Source of the DNA: an uncultured beta proteobacterium
GTDB taxonomy: Bacteria; Pseudomonadota; Gammaproteobacteria; Burkholderiales; Burkholderiaceae_C
Length of the DNA: 33,804 nucleotides
NCBI GenBank assembly: GCA_903876715.1
Contig: CAIRBF010000384.1
Span: forward strand, 1 to 33,804
Direction: 5' to 3'
In this document: positions 15,949-24,345 of the stretch, piece by piece
Numbering within the stretch: position 1 is the first letter of the stretch
Layout: each line of letters begins with the position of its first letter
The notes under the pieces: model-generated
Seen by the model: the letters and a program-made list of their open reading frames with translations, nothing else
Database searches by the model: none
Told to the model about the DNA's origin: nothing
Made by a program: the position numbers and the translations under genes

Positions 15949-16929
15949 TCAATCCGCCTTGATGCCGTTGTCGCGGATCACCTTGCCCCAGACGTCGACC
16001 TGGGCCTCGAGGAAGCTGCGCGCGGCCTCGGGCGAGCCGGTGAAGACCTCGATGCCCTGGCCGGCCAGGCGCTGCGCCACCTCGGGCTGGCGCAGCACGG
16101 TGTTCAGCGCCTCGTTCATCTGGCGCACCACCTCCGGCGGCGTGCGCGCCGGCGCCAGCACCGCCCACCAGGCCGGTGCGTCGAAGCCGGCGAAGCCGCT
16201 CTCGGCGATCGTCGGCACCTCGGGCAGGGCCGCCGAGCGCTGGCTCGTCGTCACGGCCAGCGGGCGCAGGCGCCGGCTGTCCAGGTGCGGCTTGATCAGG
16301 AAGACCGAGCCGATGCTCACCGGCACGTGGCCGGCCAGCGCGTCGTTCATCAGCGGGCCGCCGCCCTTGTAGGGCACGTGCACGAAGTTCAGGCCGCTGC
16401 CCTTGGCCAGCAGCGCCATCGACAGGTGGCCGAGGCTGCCCGAGCCGATGGTGCCGTAGCTGACGCCGCGGGCCGCGCGCGCCGCGGCCACGGCGTCGCC
16501 GAAGGTCTTGAAGGGCGAGTCGGGGTGCGCGGCGATGACCATCGCGCTCGTGCCCAGCAGCGCCACGGGCGGCAGGTCGCGCTTGGTGTCGTAGGGCAGG
16601 CCGGGCAGCAGCGCCGGCAGCGAGGCGTGGCTGTCGAACACGACGGCGAAGGTATAGCCGTCGGGCGGCGAGGCCGTCACCGCCGCGGCGCCGATCGAGC
16701 CCGAGGCGCCGCCCCGGTTCTCCACCACCACGGTCTGGCCGAGCAGGCGCTGCAGCGCCGGCTGCAGGATGCGCGCGACCTGGTCCACCGAGCCGCCGGG
16801 CGGGAACACGGCGACGAGCTTGATGGGCTGGGCGCGGGGCCAGGGCATGGCCTGGGCCCAGGCGAAGGCGGCGGGCAGTAGCAGGCTGGCGGCCAGCGCG
16901 AGGGCGCACAGGGCTCGGCGTGTGGTCAT
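15949..16929 (-). CDS. Bug/TctC-family periplasmic solute-binding protein
   Basis: A 326-residue receptor with a cleavable signal peptide (hydrophobic 8-24, cleavage near AWA). Family signatures: the strand and loop LVAVFPPGGSVDQVARIL, VVVENRGGASGSIGA, PDGYTF, HVPYKGGGPLMNDALAGHV and the C-terminal helices. Such proteins bind small carboxylates or amides with high affinity and normally hand them to a TctAB permease, but no tctAB lies nearby. The ATG has CGGAGGA directly upstream. It is first of a two-gene unit with the M20 amidohydrolase, which hints that the ligand is that enzyme's substrate. Confidence 0.93.
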   Translation of the reverse strand: MTTRRALCALALAASLLLPAAFAWAQAMPWPRAQPIKLVAVFPPGGSVDQVARILQPALQRLLGQTVVVENRGGASGSIGAAAVTASPPDGYTFAVVFDSHASLPALLPGLPYDTKRDLPPVALLGTSAMVIAAHPDSPFKTFGDAVAAARAARGVSYGTIGSGSLGHLSMALLAKGSGLNFVHVPYKGGGPLMNDALAGHVPVSIGSVFLIKPHLDSRRLRPLAVTTSQRSAALPEVPTIAESGFAGFDAPAWWAVLAPARTPPEVVRQMNEALNTVLRQPEVAQRLAGQGIEVFTGSPEAARSFLEAQVDVWGKVIRDNGIKAD

Positions 16930-17112
16930 GAAATCCTCCGGAGCCGGAAAGGCCGGCGGCGCAGTGTGCGCCAGGCCTGCGGCCGTGAACAGTGTTGGGG
17001 CGCGAATCCGAGCGCGGGTGGCGGCTTTCGACGTACACAAGCCGCGGGCCGGCTGCGTACGGCCCGGCGCGACCGTTAGCATCACCGCCATACACCGGCC
17101 CGCCAACGCTCG

Positions 17113-17988
17113 ATGACACAGCCCACACCTTGGCCCGCCCTGAGCGAAGCCCGCCGTCGCACGCGCCCACGCCGCCACTTCGTCATCGACGACGAGACCG
17201 TCGGCAGCGTCGACGAGGCGCACCTGCCAGCGCTCGCGCGCTGGCCCGCAGCCCTGGCCGTAGGGCCGAATGCGGTGCGGCTGCGCCTGCCTCGCGCCGA
17301 GCGCGATGACTGGTTCGCCGAGGCCAACGCCGCGCTGCGCGCCGACGGCCTGGTGCAGGCCTGGCGCGACGAGCCGTTCGCGCTGCCCTCGCCCGCCAGC
17401 GGCCGTACGCTGGCCGTCATCGAGCGCGCCGCCTCGCGCTTCTGGGGCACGCTCACGCTGGGCACGCACTGCAACGGCTGGGTGGCCGGGGCTGACGGCC
17501 GGCCGGCACAGATGTGGATCGCGCGCCGCTCGCCGCACAAGCCCACCGACCCCGGCAAGCTGGACAATCTGGTGGGGGGCGGCGTGCCGCACGGCCAAAG
17601 CCCCTGGGAGGCCCTGCTGCGCGAGGGCTGGGAAGAGGCCGGCCTGCCACCGCAGCGCATGGCGCAGGCCCGGCCCGGCCGGGTGCTGCAGTTGTGCCGC
17701 GACATCCCCGAGGGCCTGCAGTTCGAGCGCCTGCACGTCTACGACCTCGAACTGCAGCCAGGTGAACAGCCCGTCAACCAGGACGGCGAGGTCGCGGGCG
17801 TGGAACTGCTGACTTGCGCGCAGGCGGGGCAGGCCGCCGCCGGGCAGGAGATGACGGTGGACGCGGCGCTGGTGACGCTGGACTTCCTGCTGCGGCACGC
17901 CCTGCTGCCCGACGCCGATGCCCGTGTGCAGGCGGCCTTCACCACCTGTCTGGTCCACGTCAACACGGAGCCACCGCATGGGCGGTGA
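17113..17988 (+). CDS. DUF4743 / Nudix hydrolase
   Basis: A 291-residue protein. The first 120 or so residues match the DUF4743 domain; the C-terminal two thirds are a Nudix hydrolase. The Nudix box is GGVPHGQSPWEALLREGWEE followed by AGL; the essential REGWEEAGL part is intact, but the Glu usual at the middle of the box is Gln, which also occurs in this subfamily. Plant relatives hydrolyse damaged thiamine diphosphate. The substrate here is inference only. It is a single gene, divergent from the Bug/M20 pair and followed by the TRAP operon. Confidence 0.9.
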   Translation: MTQPTPWPALSEARRRTRPRRHFVIDDETVGSVDEAHLPALARWPAALAVGPNAVRLRLPRAERDDWFAEANAALRADGLVQAWRDEPFALPSPASGRTLAVIERAASRFWGTLTLGTHCNGWVAGADGRPAQMWIARRSPHKPTDPGKLDNLVGGGVPHGQSPWEALLREGWEEAGLPPQRMAQARPGRVLQLCRDIPEGLQFERLHVYDLELQPGEQPVNQDGEVAGVELLTCAQAGQAAAGQEMTVDAALVTLDFLLRHALLPDADARVQAAFTTCLVHVNTEPPHGR

Positions 17989-18091
17989 GCGAGCGCAAAG
18001 GTGCCCGTCGCCGACACGCCGCGACGCCCGAGCACTCGGGTTTACCCACTTGTCTTTTTCGCTGGACCGCGCAATATTCGCGCGCTCGCGC

Positions 18092-18104
18092 TTGTCCTGG
18101 ACAA
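18092..18104. promoter_or_regulatory. Inverted repeat TTGTCC-T-GGACAA upstream of the TRAP operon
   Basis: A perfect 6+1+6 inverted repeat 64 bases before the dctP start, with a further GTCC half-site at 18114-18117. It lies in the 180-base leader between the Nudix gene and dctP, which holds no other gene. Its form resembles operators of GntR/FadR-type regulators, but no such regulator is in the window. Confidence 0.4.
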
Positions 18105-18168
18105 ATTCAGGGCTGTCCAAGCTTGCGCGTCACCGATCTCGCCACTTCCTCCCCATAGGAGAACTTCC

Positions 18169-19308
18169 ATGACCGTGAAGACCCAGACCGCGCCGCAGCG
18201 CCGCGGCTTCCTGAAGACCGCCTCGGCCGGTGCCATCGGCGCCGCCGCCGCCGCCGCACCGATGGTCAGCAACGCGCAGACCGTCAACCTGCGCTTCCAG
18301 AGCACCTGGCCGGCCAAGGACATCTTCCACGAGTTCGCCAACGACTTCGCCAAGAAGGTCAACGACATGGCCGGCGGCCGCCTGAAGATCGAGGTGCTGC
18401 CCGCCGGCGCCGTCGTGCCGGCGTTCCAGTTGCTCGAAGGTGTGTCCAAGGGCACGCTGGACGGCGGCCACGGCGTGCTGGTCTACCACTACGGCAAGAA
18501 TTCGGCGCTCGCGCTGTGGGGTTCGGGCCCGTCCTTCGGCATGGACTCCAACATGCTGCTGGCCTGGCACAAGTACGGCGGTGGCGAGGCCCTGCTGCAG
18601 GAGGTCTACAAGAGCATCAACGTCGACGTCAAGTCCTACGTCTACGGCCCGATGCCCACGCAGCCTCTGGGCTGGTTCAAGAAGCCGATCGCCAAGTCCG
18701 CCGACCTCAAGGGCGTGAAGTTCCGCACCGTCGGCATCGCGGTGGACGTCTTCACCGACATGGGTGCGGCCGTCAACCCGCTGCCCGGCGGTGAGATCGT
18801 CCCGGCGCTGGACCGCGGCCTGATCGACGGCGCGGAGTTCAACAACGCCACCTCCGACCGCATCCTGGGCTTCCCTGACGTGGTCAAGAACTGCATGCTG
18901 CAGAGCTTCCACCAGAGCAGCGAGCAGTTCGAGATCATGTTCAACGGTCCGAAGTACCGTGAGCTGCCGGCCGAGCTGCGCGCCATCATCGACCACGCCG
19001 TCGAGGCCTCGAGCGCCGAGATGAGCTGGAAGATGATCGACCGCAACTCCAAGGACTACATCGACCTGAAGAAGGGCGGCATCAAGTTCTACAAGACGCC
19101 TGACGCCATCCTGCGCGAACAGCTCGTCGCCTACGACAAGGTGGTCGCGAAGAAGTCGGCCGAGAACGCGCTGTTCAAGAAGGTCATCGAGTCGCAGCGC
19201 GCCTTCGCCGAGCGTGCCGGCTCCTGGCAGAACGACTACTCGGTCGACATGAAGATGGCGTGGAACCACTACTTCCGCAAGCCGGCTGCGCCGGCCAAGA
19301 AGGCCTGA
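18169..19308 (+). CDS. dctP: TRAP transporter substrate-binding subunit (DctP/TakP-like)
   Basis: A 379-residue periplasmic receptor. The N-terminus has a Tat signal (RRGFLKTASAG then an Ala-rich hydrophobic stretch, cleavage near SNA), so it is probably exported folded. The mature protein shows the DctP pattern: STWPAKDIFHEFANDFAKKV, AGGRLKIEVLPAGAVVP, LKGVKFRTVGIAVDVFTDMG with the carboxylate-binding Arg, and GGEIVPALDRGLIDGAEF. The closest described relatives by pattern are TakP-type receptors for 2-oxoacids. The start at 18169 has AGGAGA upstream and gives the expected signal length. The small and large membrane subunits follow after an intercistronic terminator. Confidence 0.93.
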   Translation: MTVKTQTAPQRRGFLKTASAGAIGAAAAAAPMVSNAQTVNLRFQSTWPAKDIFHEFANDFAKKVNDMAGGRLKIEVLPAGAVVPAFQLLEGVSKGTLDGGHGVLVYHYGKNSALALWGSGPSFGMDSNMLLAWHKYGGGEALLQEVYKSINVDVKSYVYGPMPTQPLGWFKKPIAKSADLKGVKFRTVGIAVDVFTDMGAAVNPLPGGEIVPALDRGLIDGAEFNNATSDRILGFPDVVKNCMLQSFHQSSEQFEIMFNGPKYRELPAELRAIIDHAVEASSAEMSWKMIDRNSKDYIDLKKGGIKFYKTPDAILREQLVAYDKVVAKKSAENALFKKVIESQRAFAERAGSWQNDYSVDMKMAWNHYFRKPAAPAKKA

Positions 19309-19340
19309 TCCGCCCGTCATCGGGTCTTTGTCCGCGCAAG

Positions 19341-19375
19341 GGGCCATCGCCGAGGCGATGGCCCTGTTTTCTTTT
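19341..19375 (+). terminator. Intrinsic terminator between dctP and dctQ
   Basis: A perfect 10-bp stem (GGGCCATCGC and GCGATGGCCC) with a CGAG loop at 19341-19364 is followed by the T-rich tract TGTTTTCTTTT. It begins 32 bases after the dctP stop and ends 12 bases before the dctQ start. Partial termination here would give more receptor than membrane subunits, as is common for binding-protein operons. Confidence 0.85.
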
Positions 19376-19387
19376 CATGGGGACCAC

Positions 19388-20008
19388 ATGCAACAGTGGC
19401 TGCTCAGGGTCGACCGCCTGTCGACCTGGCTGGGCCAGGCCTTTGCCTGGACCATCGTCATTCTCACGCTGGGCATCACCGGAGAGGTGTTTGCGCGCTA
19501 CGTGCTGAACGAACCGCACGATTGGTCGCTGAACGGCCAGATCATGCTCTACGGCACGCTGTTCATGATGGCCGGCGCCTACACGCTGGCCAAGAACAAC
19601 CACGTGCGCGGCGATGTCCTCTATGGCTTCTTCGAGCCGCGCACCCAGGCCTGGATCGACCTGGTGCTCTACATCCTGTTCTTCCTGCCCGGCATAGTCG
19701 CGCTGACCTGGGCCGGCTGGACCTACGCCAACGAATCGCTGGCCATCCGCGAGAAGACCTTCTCCGCCACGCCGCTGCCGCTGTACCCCTTCAAGTTCGT
19801 GATCCCCTTCGCCGGCGGCCTGCTGCTGCTGCAGGGCTTCGTCGAGATCGTGCGCTGCGCGCAATGCATCCGCGCCGGTGAATGGCCGTCGCGCGAGGAA
19901 GACGTCGAGGAGGTCGACGTCGAAAAGCTCAAGGAGATGGTCAAGGTCAAGGACGAAGACATCGCCGCGCTCGACAAGTTCGTCATGCCCGCTGGAGGTT
20001 CCAAGTGA
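19388..20008 (+). CDS. dctQ: TRAP transporter small membrane subunit
   Basis: A 206-residue protein with the four-helix DctQ topology: helices at about 17-37, 50-70 (with GQIMLYGTLFMMAGAYTLA), 90-112 and 130-150, the conserved HVRGDVLYGFF segment after helix two, and a long charged C-terminal tail (about 155-206). It forms a complex with DctM that drives sodium-coupled uptake of the ligand held by DctP. The start is placed at ATG 19388 because the earlier ATG at 19359 lies inside the terminator stem. Its end overlaps dctM by four bases (GTGA). Confidence 0.9.
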   Translation: MQQWLLRVDRLSTWLGQAFAWTIVILTLGITGEVFARYVLNEPHDWSLNGQIMLYGTLFMMAGAYTLAKNNHVRGDVLYGFFEPRTQAWIDLVLYILFFLPGIVALTWAGWTYANESLAIREKTFSATPLPLYPFKFVIPFAGGLLLLQGFVEIVRCAQCIRAGEWPSREEDVEEVDVEKLKEMVKVKDEDIAALDKFVMPAGGSK

Positions 20009-22326
20009 AGCTGAAACTGCGCAGGGAACTCTGGTTCGGCTTCAGCCTGATGGCGCTGATCATCGCGGGCACCGCGGTGATGCTGCTTTCAGCTGACAAG
20101 CTCAGCACCGGCCACCTCGGGCTGATGATGCTCGCGCTCGTCGTCGTGGCCATCATGCTGGGCTTCCCCACGGCTTTCACGCTGATGGGCATGGGCATGA
20201 TCTTCACCTGGCTTGCCTATGAGCGCAGTGTCACCAAGACGCTGGACCTGATGGTGCAGTCGGCCTTCAAGGTGATGAGCAACGACGTGCTGATCTCGAT
20301 CCCGCTGTTCGTCTTCATGGGCTACCTGGTCGAACGCGCGAACCTGATCGACAAGCTCTTCCGCAGCCTGCACCTGGCGCTGGCGCGGGTGCCGGGCTCG
20401 CTGGCCGTGGCCACGCTGTTCACCTGCGCGGTCTTCGCCACGGCCACCGGCATCGTCGGCGCCGTGGTCACGCTGATGGGGCTGCTGGCGCTGCCGCAGA
20501 TGCTCAAGGGCGGCTATGACATCAAGCTGTCGGCCGGCGTCATCACGGCCGGCGGCTGCCTGGGCATCCTGATCCCGCCCTCGGTGATGCTGATCGTCTA
20601 CGGGGCCACGGCCGGCGTGTCGGTGGTGCAGCTGTATGCGGGCGCGTTCTTCCCGGGCCTGATGCTGGCTGGCCTGTACATCCTCTATGTGATCCTGGTG
20701 GCCAAGATCAAGCCCAGTCTTGCCCCACCCCTGTCGGCCGAGGCCAGGCACGTGGAGCTGCCGCCCGAGCTGGCGGCGTTGAAGGCCCGCGTCTCGCGCT
20801 TTGCGCTGCCAGCCCTGCTGGTGGGCGCGCGCACGGACAAGGGCCTGCGCAAGCAGTTGCTGATCGTACTGATGCCGGCGTTGCTGGTGGCTTCGGTCGC
20901 CGTCATCGCCTGGCGGCTCGATGCCGGGCCGAAGCCAGAGGCCGCCGCGCCTGCGGCGGCTGACGTCGCGGCGCCAGGGGGCAGCGTGCAGGAACCCCCG
21001 GTCGCGGCGGGCGCCCAGGAACCCGCAGGCGGCGGTGTGAAAGAGCCCCCGGGCAGTTCGGGCGGCGTGCAGGAACCCGCTGGCAGCGGCGGTGGCGTGC
21101 AGGAACCGCCCGGCAGCGGTGGCGGCGTCCAGGAGCCCCCCGGCAGTGGTGATGGCGTGCAGGAGCCCCCCGGCAGTTCCAGCGGCGTGCAGGAGCCTCC
21201 GGGGAGTGCTGGTGTCCAGGAGCCGCCAGCCGCCGGTGGTGTGCAGGAGCCTCCGGGCGCCACTGCCGCGGCTGGCCCGGCCGGCGGATCCGGCGTCCAG
21301 ACGCCCGCGGGCGCCGCGGTGGCCGCCAGCCAGGCCGCGGTCGCCCAGGCCGGCGCGGCAGCAGCCCCGCCTCCAGCCTCGCACGGCCTGAGCTCGACCT
21401 ACTGGATCGGGCTGGGCGCGGGTGCGGCGGCGCTGGTGGTGCTGTATGGGCTGATGACCTTCGAGCGCTTCATCATCTTCAAGCTGCTGCTGTCGAGCTT
21501 CTTTCCGCTGATGGTGCTGATCCTGGCCGTGCTCGGATCCATCGTCTTCGGCCTGGCCACACCCACCGAGGCGGCTGCGGTCGGAGCCTTCGGCGGCTAC
21601 CTGCTGGCGGCCATCTACGCCGTGCACGCGCGGCGCGACGACCGCTGGCGCGTGTTCGGCATCTGGCTGCTGATGTGGGCGCCGGCCCTGGTGTGCATCG
21701 GCTGGTTCGTGCTGCACACCGACCAGGTGGTGGCTGAGCCGGTGCCGATGGCCCTGGGCGGGGTGGCCTTGCTCGGTGTGCTCGGCTGGGCGCTGCTGGC
21801 CTACCGACAGGCCAAGCTCAGCAACGAGGTCAACGAGTCGGTCAAGCTCACCGCCAAGACCAGCGCCATGGTGTGCTGGCTCTTCGTCGGCTCGGCCATC
21901 TTCTCGGCCGCCTTCGCGCTGCTGGGCGGGCAGGAGCTGGTCGAGAAGTGGGTGATGTCGATGAACCTCACCAAGACCGAGTTCCTGATCCTGAGCCAGG
22001 CCATCATCTTCATCCTCGGTTGGCCGCTGGAGTGGACCGAGATCATCGTGATCTTCATGCCCATCTTCATCCCGCTGCTGGACAACTTCGGCGTCGACCC
22101 GCTGTTCTTCGGCCTGCTGGTGGCGCTGAACCTGCAGACGGCCTTCCTGAGCCCGCCGGTGGCGATGGCAGCCTTCTACCTCAAGGGCGTGAGCCCGCCG
22201 CACGTGACGTTGAACCAGATCTTCGCCGGGATGCTGCCCTTCATGGGCATCCAGATCTTCGCCATCGTGCTGCTGTACAACTTCCCGGCGATCGGCATGT
22301 GGCTGCCACAGGTGCTGTACCGGTGA
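20005..22326 (+). CDS. dctM: TRAP transporter large membrane subunit with proline-rich repeat insertion
   Basis: A 773-residue permease, much longer than the usual 425-450. The start is GTG at 20005 with GGAGG six bases upstream, overlapping the dctQ stop. The N-terminal half (about 25-250) is normal DctM: GFPTAFTLMGMG, SIPLFVFMGYLVER, ATGIVGAVVTLMGLLALP, GGCLGILIPPSVMLIVYG. A normal C-terminal half resumes with GLATPTEAAAVGAFGGYLLA and ends with LGWPLEWTEIIVIFMPIF and LQTAFLSPPVAM. Between them lie two extra hydrophobic segments (about 289-310 and 470-490) enclosing a Pro/Gly/Glu repeat (about 326-436), and further added helices at about 545-600. All essential family motifs are present, so it is probably functional. 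Confidence 0.92.
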   Translation: MKLKLRRELWFGFSLMALIIAGTAVMLLSADKLSTGHLGLMMLALVVVAIMLGFPTAFTLMGMGMIFTWLAYERSVTKTLDLMVQSAFKVMSNDVLISIPLFVFMGYLVERANLIDKLFRSLHLALARVPGSLAVATLFTCAVFATATGIVGAVVTLMGLLALPQMLKGGYDIKLSAGVITAGGCLGILIPPSVMLIVYGATAGVSVVQLYAGAFFPGLMLAGLYILYVILVAKIKPSLAPPLSAEARHVELPPELAALKARVSRFALPALLVGARTDKGLRKQLLIVLMPALLVASVAVIAWRLDAGPKPEAAAPAAADVAAPGGSVQEPPVAAGAQEPAGGGVKEPPGSSGGVQEPAGSGGGVQEPPGSGGGVQEPPGSGDGVQEPPGSSSGVQEPPGSAGVQEPPAAGGVQEPPGATAAAGPAGGSGVQTPAGAAVAASQAAVAQAGAAAAPPPASHGLSSTYWIGLGAGAAALVVLYGLMTFERFIIFKLLLSSFFPLMVLILAVLGSIVFGLATPTEAAAVGAFGGYLLAAIYAVHARRDDRWRVFGIWLLMWAPALVCIGWFVLHTDQVVAEPVPMALGGVALLGVLGWALLAYRQAKLSNEVNESVKLTAKTSAMVCWLFVGSAIFSAAFALLGGQELVEKWVMSMNLTKTEFLILSQAIIFILGWPLEWTEIIVIFMPIFIPLLDNFGVDPLFFGLLVALNLQTAFLSPPVAMAAFYLKGVSPPHVTLNQIFAGMLPFMGIQIFAIVLLYNFPAIGMWLPQVLYR
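20980..21312 (+). repeat. Coding tandem repeat: about 11 units of GVQEPPGSx in DctM
   Basis: A 30-base unit encoding roughly GVQEPPGSGG is repeated about 11 times, with units of 8 to 18 residues. The middle units are most regular and nearly identical in DNA (from about 21064 to 21230), while the edges are degenerate (SVQEPPVAA, GAQEPAGG, GVKEPPGSSG at the start; GVQTPAG at the end). The reading frame is kept throughout. It looks like expansion by slippage or unequal crossover of an originally shorter Pro-rich linker. Confidence 0.9.
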
Positions 22327-22344
22327 GCTGAAGGAGCGCACCGA

Positions 22345-22366
22345 GGGCTGGGCGGGCGCCCAGCCC
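22345..22366. terminator. Strong hairpin between convergent dctM and BMP-type gene
   Basis: GGGCTGGGCG and CGCCCAGCCC form a perfect 10-bp GC-rich stem 19 bases after the dctM stop. No T tract follows on either strand, so it could stabilise the 3' ends or act with Rho rather than as a classic intrinsic terminator. The convergent gene ends at 22432. Confidence 0.45.
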
Positions 22367-22431
22367 GCGCCGCGGCGGGGTCCAAGAAGACCTGGCGCAG
22401 GTTGGGTGGGCGTTTGCCGGCCCCGCGGGCC

Positions 22432-23358
22432 TCAACCCTGGCGCGGCAACGCCAGTTCCGGCCCGTCGTAGTCGGTCTGCGGCTCCACCTCGCCGCGCAG
22501 CAAACGCTGCTGCCAGGACGCGAGCGCAGCGCCATGCTCGGCCTGCAGCGCCGAGGTCATCACCAGACGCACGCAATCGGGAGACTCCAGGCCGTGGGTA
22601 CGCGCAGTGCCCGGGGCCAGCCGACCGGTCGTGAAATCCTCCACGGCCTCGGTCACGCCGCGCCCGGAGTCGGCGATGGCCGAGGCGACGAAGACCGCCG
22701 GGTCGCGCACCACCCAGTCCAGCACGTTGCCGATCTGACGCAGCGGGCCCTCGCGGCAGGCGCGGTTCACGCCCTCGCGCCCGCCGTCGATCATCGCGAA
22801 CACGAGGTCGGCACCCTCGCGCTCCAGCGCCCGCGCCGTGGCGTAAGCCAGGTCCACATCATGCTGGGCGCCGCAAAAGCTGGTGACGAAGCGGCAGTCG
22901 GGCGCCGCGGCGCGCACGCCGTGCGCGAAGGCGGCGCGGCCCTTCAGGCCCGGACGCACCTTCTCGCCCGACAGGTGGCCGACGACGCGCGTCTTCGACG
23001 CCAGGCCCGCCAGCACGCCGGCCAGGAAGGCTGACTGCTCCTGCAGCACCTCGTAGCAGGCGACATTGGGGGCGAGGAAGTGGCCCTGGGTGATGGCGAA
23101 ACGGGTGTCGGGGAATTCGGACGCGATGGCGCCCACTGGCGCATCGCCCTGGCCCCCGTGGGCCACCAGCAGATCCAGCCCGCGGCGGCACAGCGCGCGC
23201 AGCGCCTCGGCCCGCCCGGCGGCGTCGGGGGGCGCGATCCAGTGCACGTCCAGGGCGTGACCGCCCGCGCGCGCGCGCAGCGCGCCTTGCAGGCCGGATT
23301 CGTTGAAGCTGCCCCGGCCCTCCGGCCCGAACAGCGCCACCGCGATGCGCGCGCTCAC
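22432..23358 (-). CDS. BMP/PnrA-type binding protein without a signal peptide
   Basis: A 308-residue protein of the basic membrane protein (PF02608) type, relatives of which bind nucleosides or purines for ABC transporters. Family features: GRGSFNESGLQGAL near the start, ARGLDLLVAHGGQG-like segment (here RRGLDLLVAHGGQG), DTRFAITQGHFLAPNVACYE, QSAFLAGVLAGLASKTRVVGHL and DLVFAMIDGGREGV. The protein begins directly with the first beta strand (VSARIAVALFGPEG), so there is no signal peptide or lipobox and it should stay in the cytoplasm. The GTG start overlaps the Bug gene stop by four bases, so the two are translationally coupled. No ABC transporter genes lie nearby. A cytoplasmic sensing role is possible. 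Confidence 0.8.
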   Translation of the reverse strand: MSARIAVALFGPEGRGSFNESGLQGALRARAGGHALDVHWIAPPDAAGRAEALRALCRRGLDLLVAHGGQGDAPVGAIASEFPDTRFAITQGHFLAPNVACYEVLQEQSAFLAGVLAGLASKTRVVGHLSGEKVRPGLKGRAAFAHGVRAAAPDCRFVTSFCGAQHDVDLAYATARALEREGADLVFAMIDGGREGVNRACREGPLRQIGNVLDWVVRDPAVFVASAIADSGRGVTEAVEDFTTGRLAPGTARTHGLESPDCVRLVMTSALQAEHGAALASWQQRLLRGEVEPQTDYDGPELALPRQG

Positions 23359-24332
23359 AGCTTCGCGCCGCTGGCGCGCACCACCGGTGCCCAGCGCTCG
23401 GCCTGTTCCTGGATGAAGGCGGCGAAGGCCTCGGGGCTGCGGGCCTCGAGCTCGAAGCCCTGGGCCTCGAGCTTGCCGCGCAGGTCGGGCAGGGCCAGCA
23501 CCTGGTTCAAGGCGCGCAGCAGCGCCTGCTCCACCGCAGCCGGCAGCCCTGCGGGGGCCGAGACGCCAACGAAGTTCTCGGCCACGAGCTCGGGATGGCC
23601 GAGCTCGACCACCGTGGGCAGGTCGGGGGCCTGCGCCACCCGACGTGCCGCCGTCACCGCCAGCAGCCGCAGCTGCCCGGACTTGCGCAGCGGCAGGTTC
23701 TGCGGCAACGCGTCGACGGCCACCTTGATCTGGCCGCCGAGGAGGTCGCTGCGCATCGGGCCGGCCCCCTTGTAGGGCACGTGCATCATCTTCAACCCGG
23801 CCTTCTGGGCCAGCAGCTCGCCGACGATGTGGCCGACCGACGCCTGGCCGCCACTGCCGAAAGGCACCGGGTCCTTCTGGGCGCGCGCCCAGGCCACGAA
23901 GCCGGCGAAATCGTTCACCGGCAGCGACGGGTGGACCGCCAGCACGGTCGGCACGTCGCCCACGTAGGCCAGGTGGCGAAAGCTCTTCAGCGGGTCGTAC
24001 AGGGGGCGGTCGAACAGCGCCGGCGAGATCGACAGCGGCGCGGAGTTCGACATCAGCAGCGTGTAGCCGTCGGGCTGGGCGCGCGCCACGGCAGCCGCGC
24101 CGATGGTCGCGGCGCCGCCGGGGCGGTTGTCCACCACCACGGCCTGGCCCAGGCGCTCGGCCAGCGGCGGGGCGATCAGGCGCGCGACGATGTCGCTGGC
24201 GCCCCCGGGCGGGAAGGTCACGACCAGTTTGACGGCCTGGGCAGGCCAGCCCTGGGCATGCGCCCGGGATGCGGCCAGCGAGGCCGCCCACGGGGCGGCT
24301 GCCAGGGCCAGTGCTTGACGACGGCGGATCAT
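23355..24332 (-). CDS. Bug/TctC-family periplasmic solute-binding protein
   Basis: A 325-residue receptor with a signal peptide (MIRRRQALALAAAPWAASLA, cleavage near AHA) and the family segments VVTFPPGGASDIVARLIA, VVVDNRPGGAATIGA, PDGYTLL, HVPYKGAGPMRSDLLGGQ and TVVELGHPE. The ATG at 24332 has AAGGAGCG seven bases upstream, inside the gap after the CWC gene. It lies between a cysteine-rich CWC protein and the BMP-type protein, overlapping the latter. The ligand is unknown; no TctAB permease is present in the window. Confidence 0.93.
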   Translation of the reverse strand: MIRRRQALALAAAPWAASLAASRAHAQGWPAQAVKLVVTFPPGGASDIVARLIAPPLAERLGQAVVVDNRPGGAATIGAAAVARAQPDGYTLLMSNSAPLSISPALFDRPLYDPLKSFRHLAYVGDVPTVLAVHPSLPVNDFAGFVAWARAQKDPVPFGSGGQASVGHIVGELLAQKAGLKMMHVPYKGAGPMRSDLLGGQIKVAVDALPQNLPLRKSGQLRLLAVTAARRVAQAPDLPTVVELGHPELVAENFVGVSAPAGLPAAVEQALLRALNQVLALPDLRGKLEAQGFELEARSPEAFAAFIQEQAERWAPVVRASGAKL

Positions 24333-24345
24333 CGGTAACGCTCCT

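Noticed and set aside
18130-19347. A 405-codon minus-strand frame across dctP
   Set aside because: Antisense to a clear Tat-exported DctP; no motif or ribosome site.
20980-21312. Repeat array as a CRISPR or minisatellite
   Set aside because: The units run head to tail without unique spacers, keep the reading frame and encode a regular peptide, so it is a coding tandem repeat.
20089-22341. A 750-codon minus-strand frame across dctM
   Set aside because: Composition is that of an antisense shadow (His/Gln/Asp/Arg-rich), while the plus strand encodes unmistakable DctM motifs.
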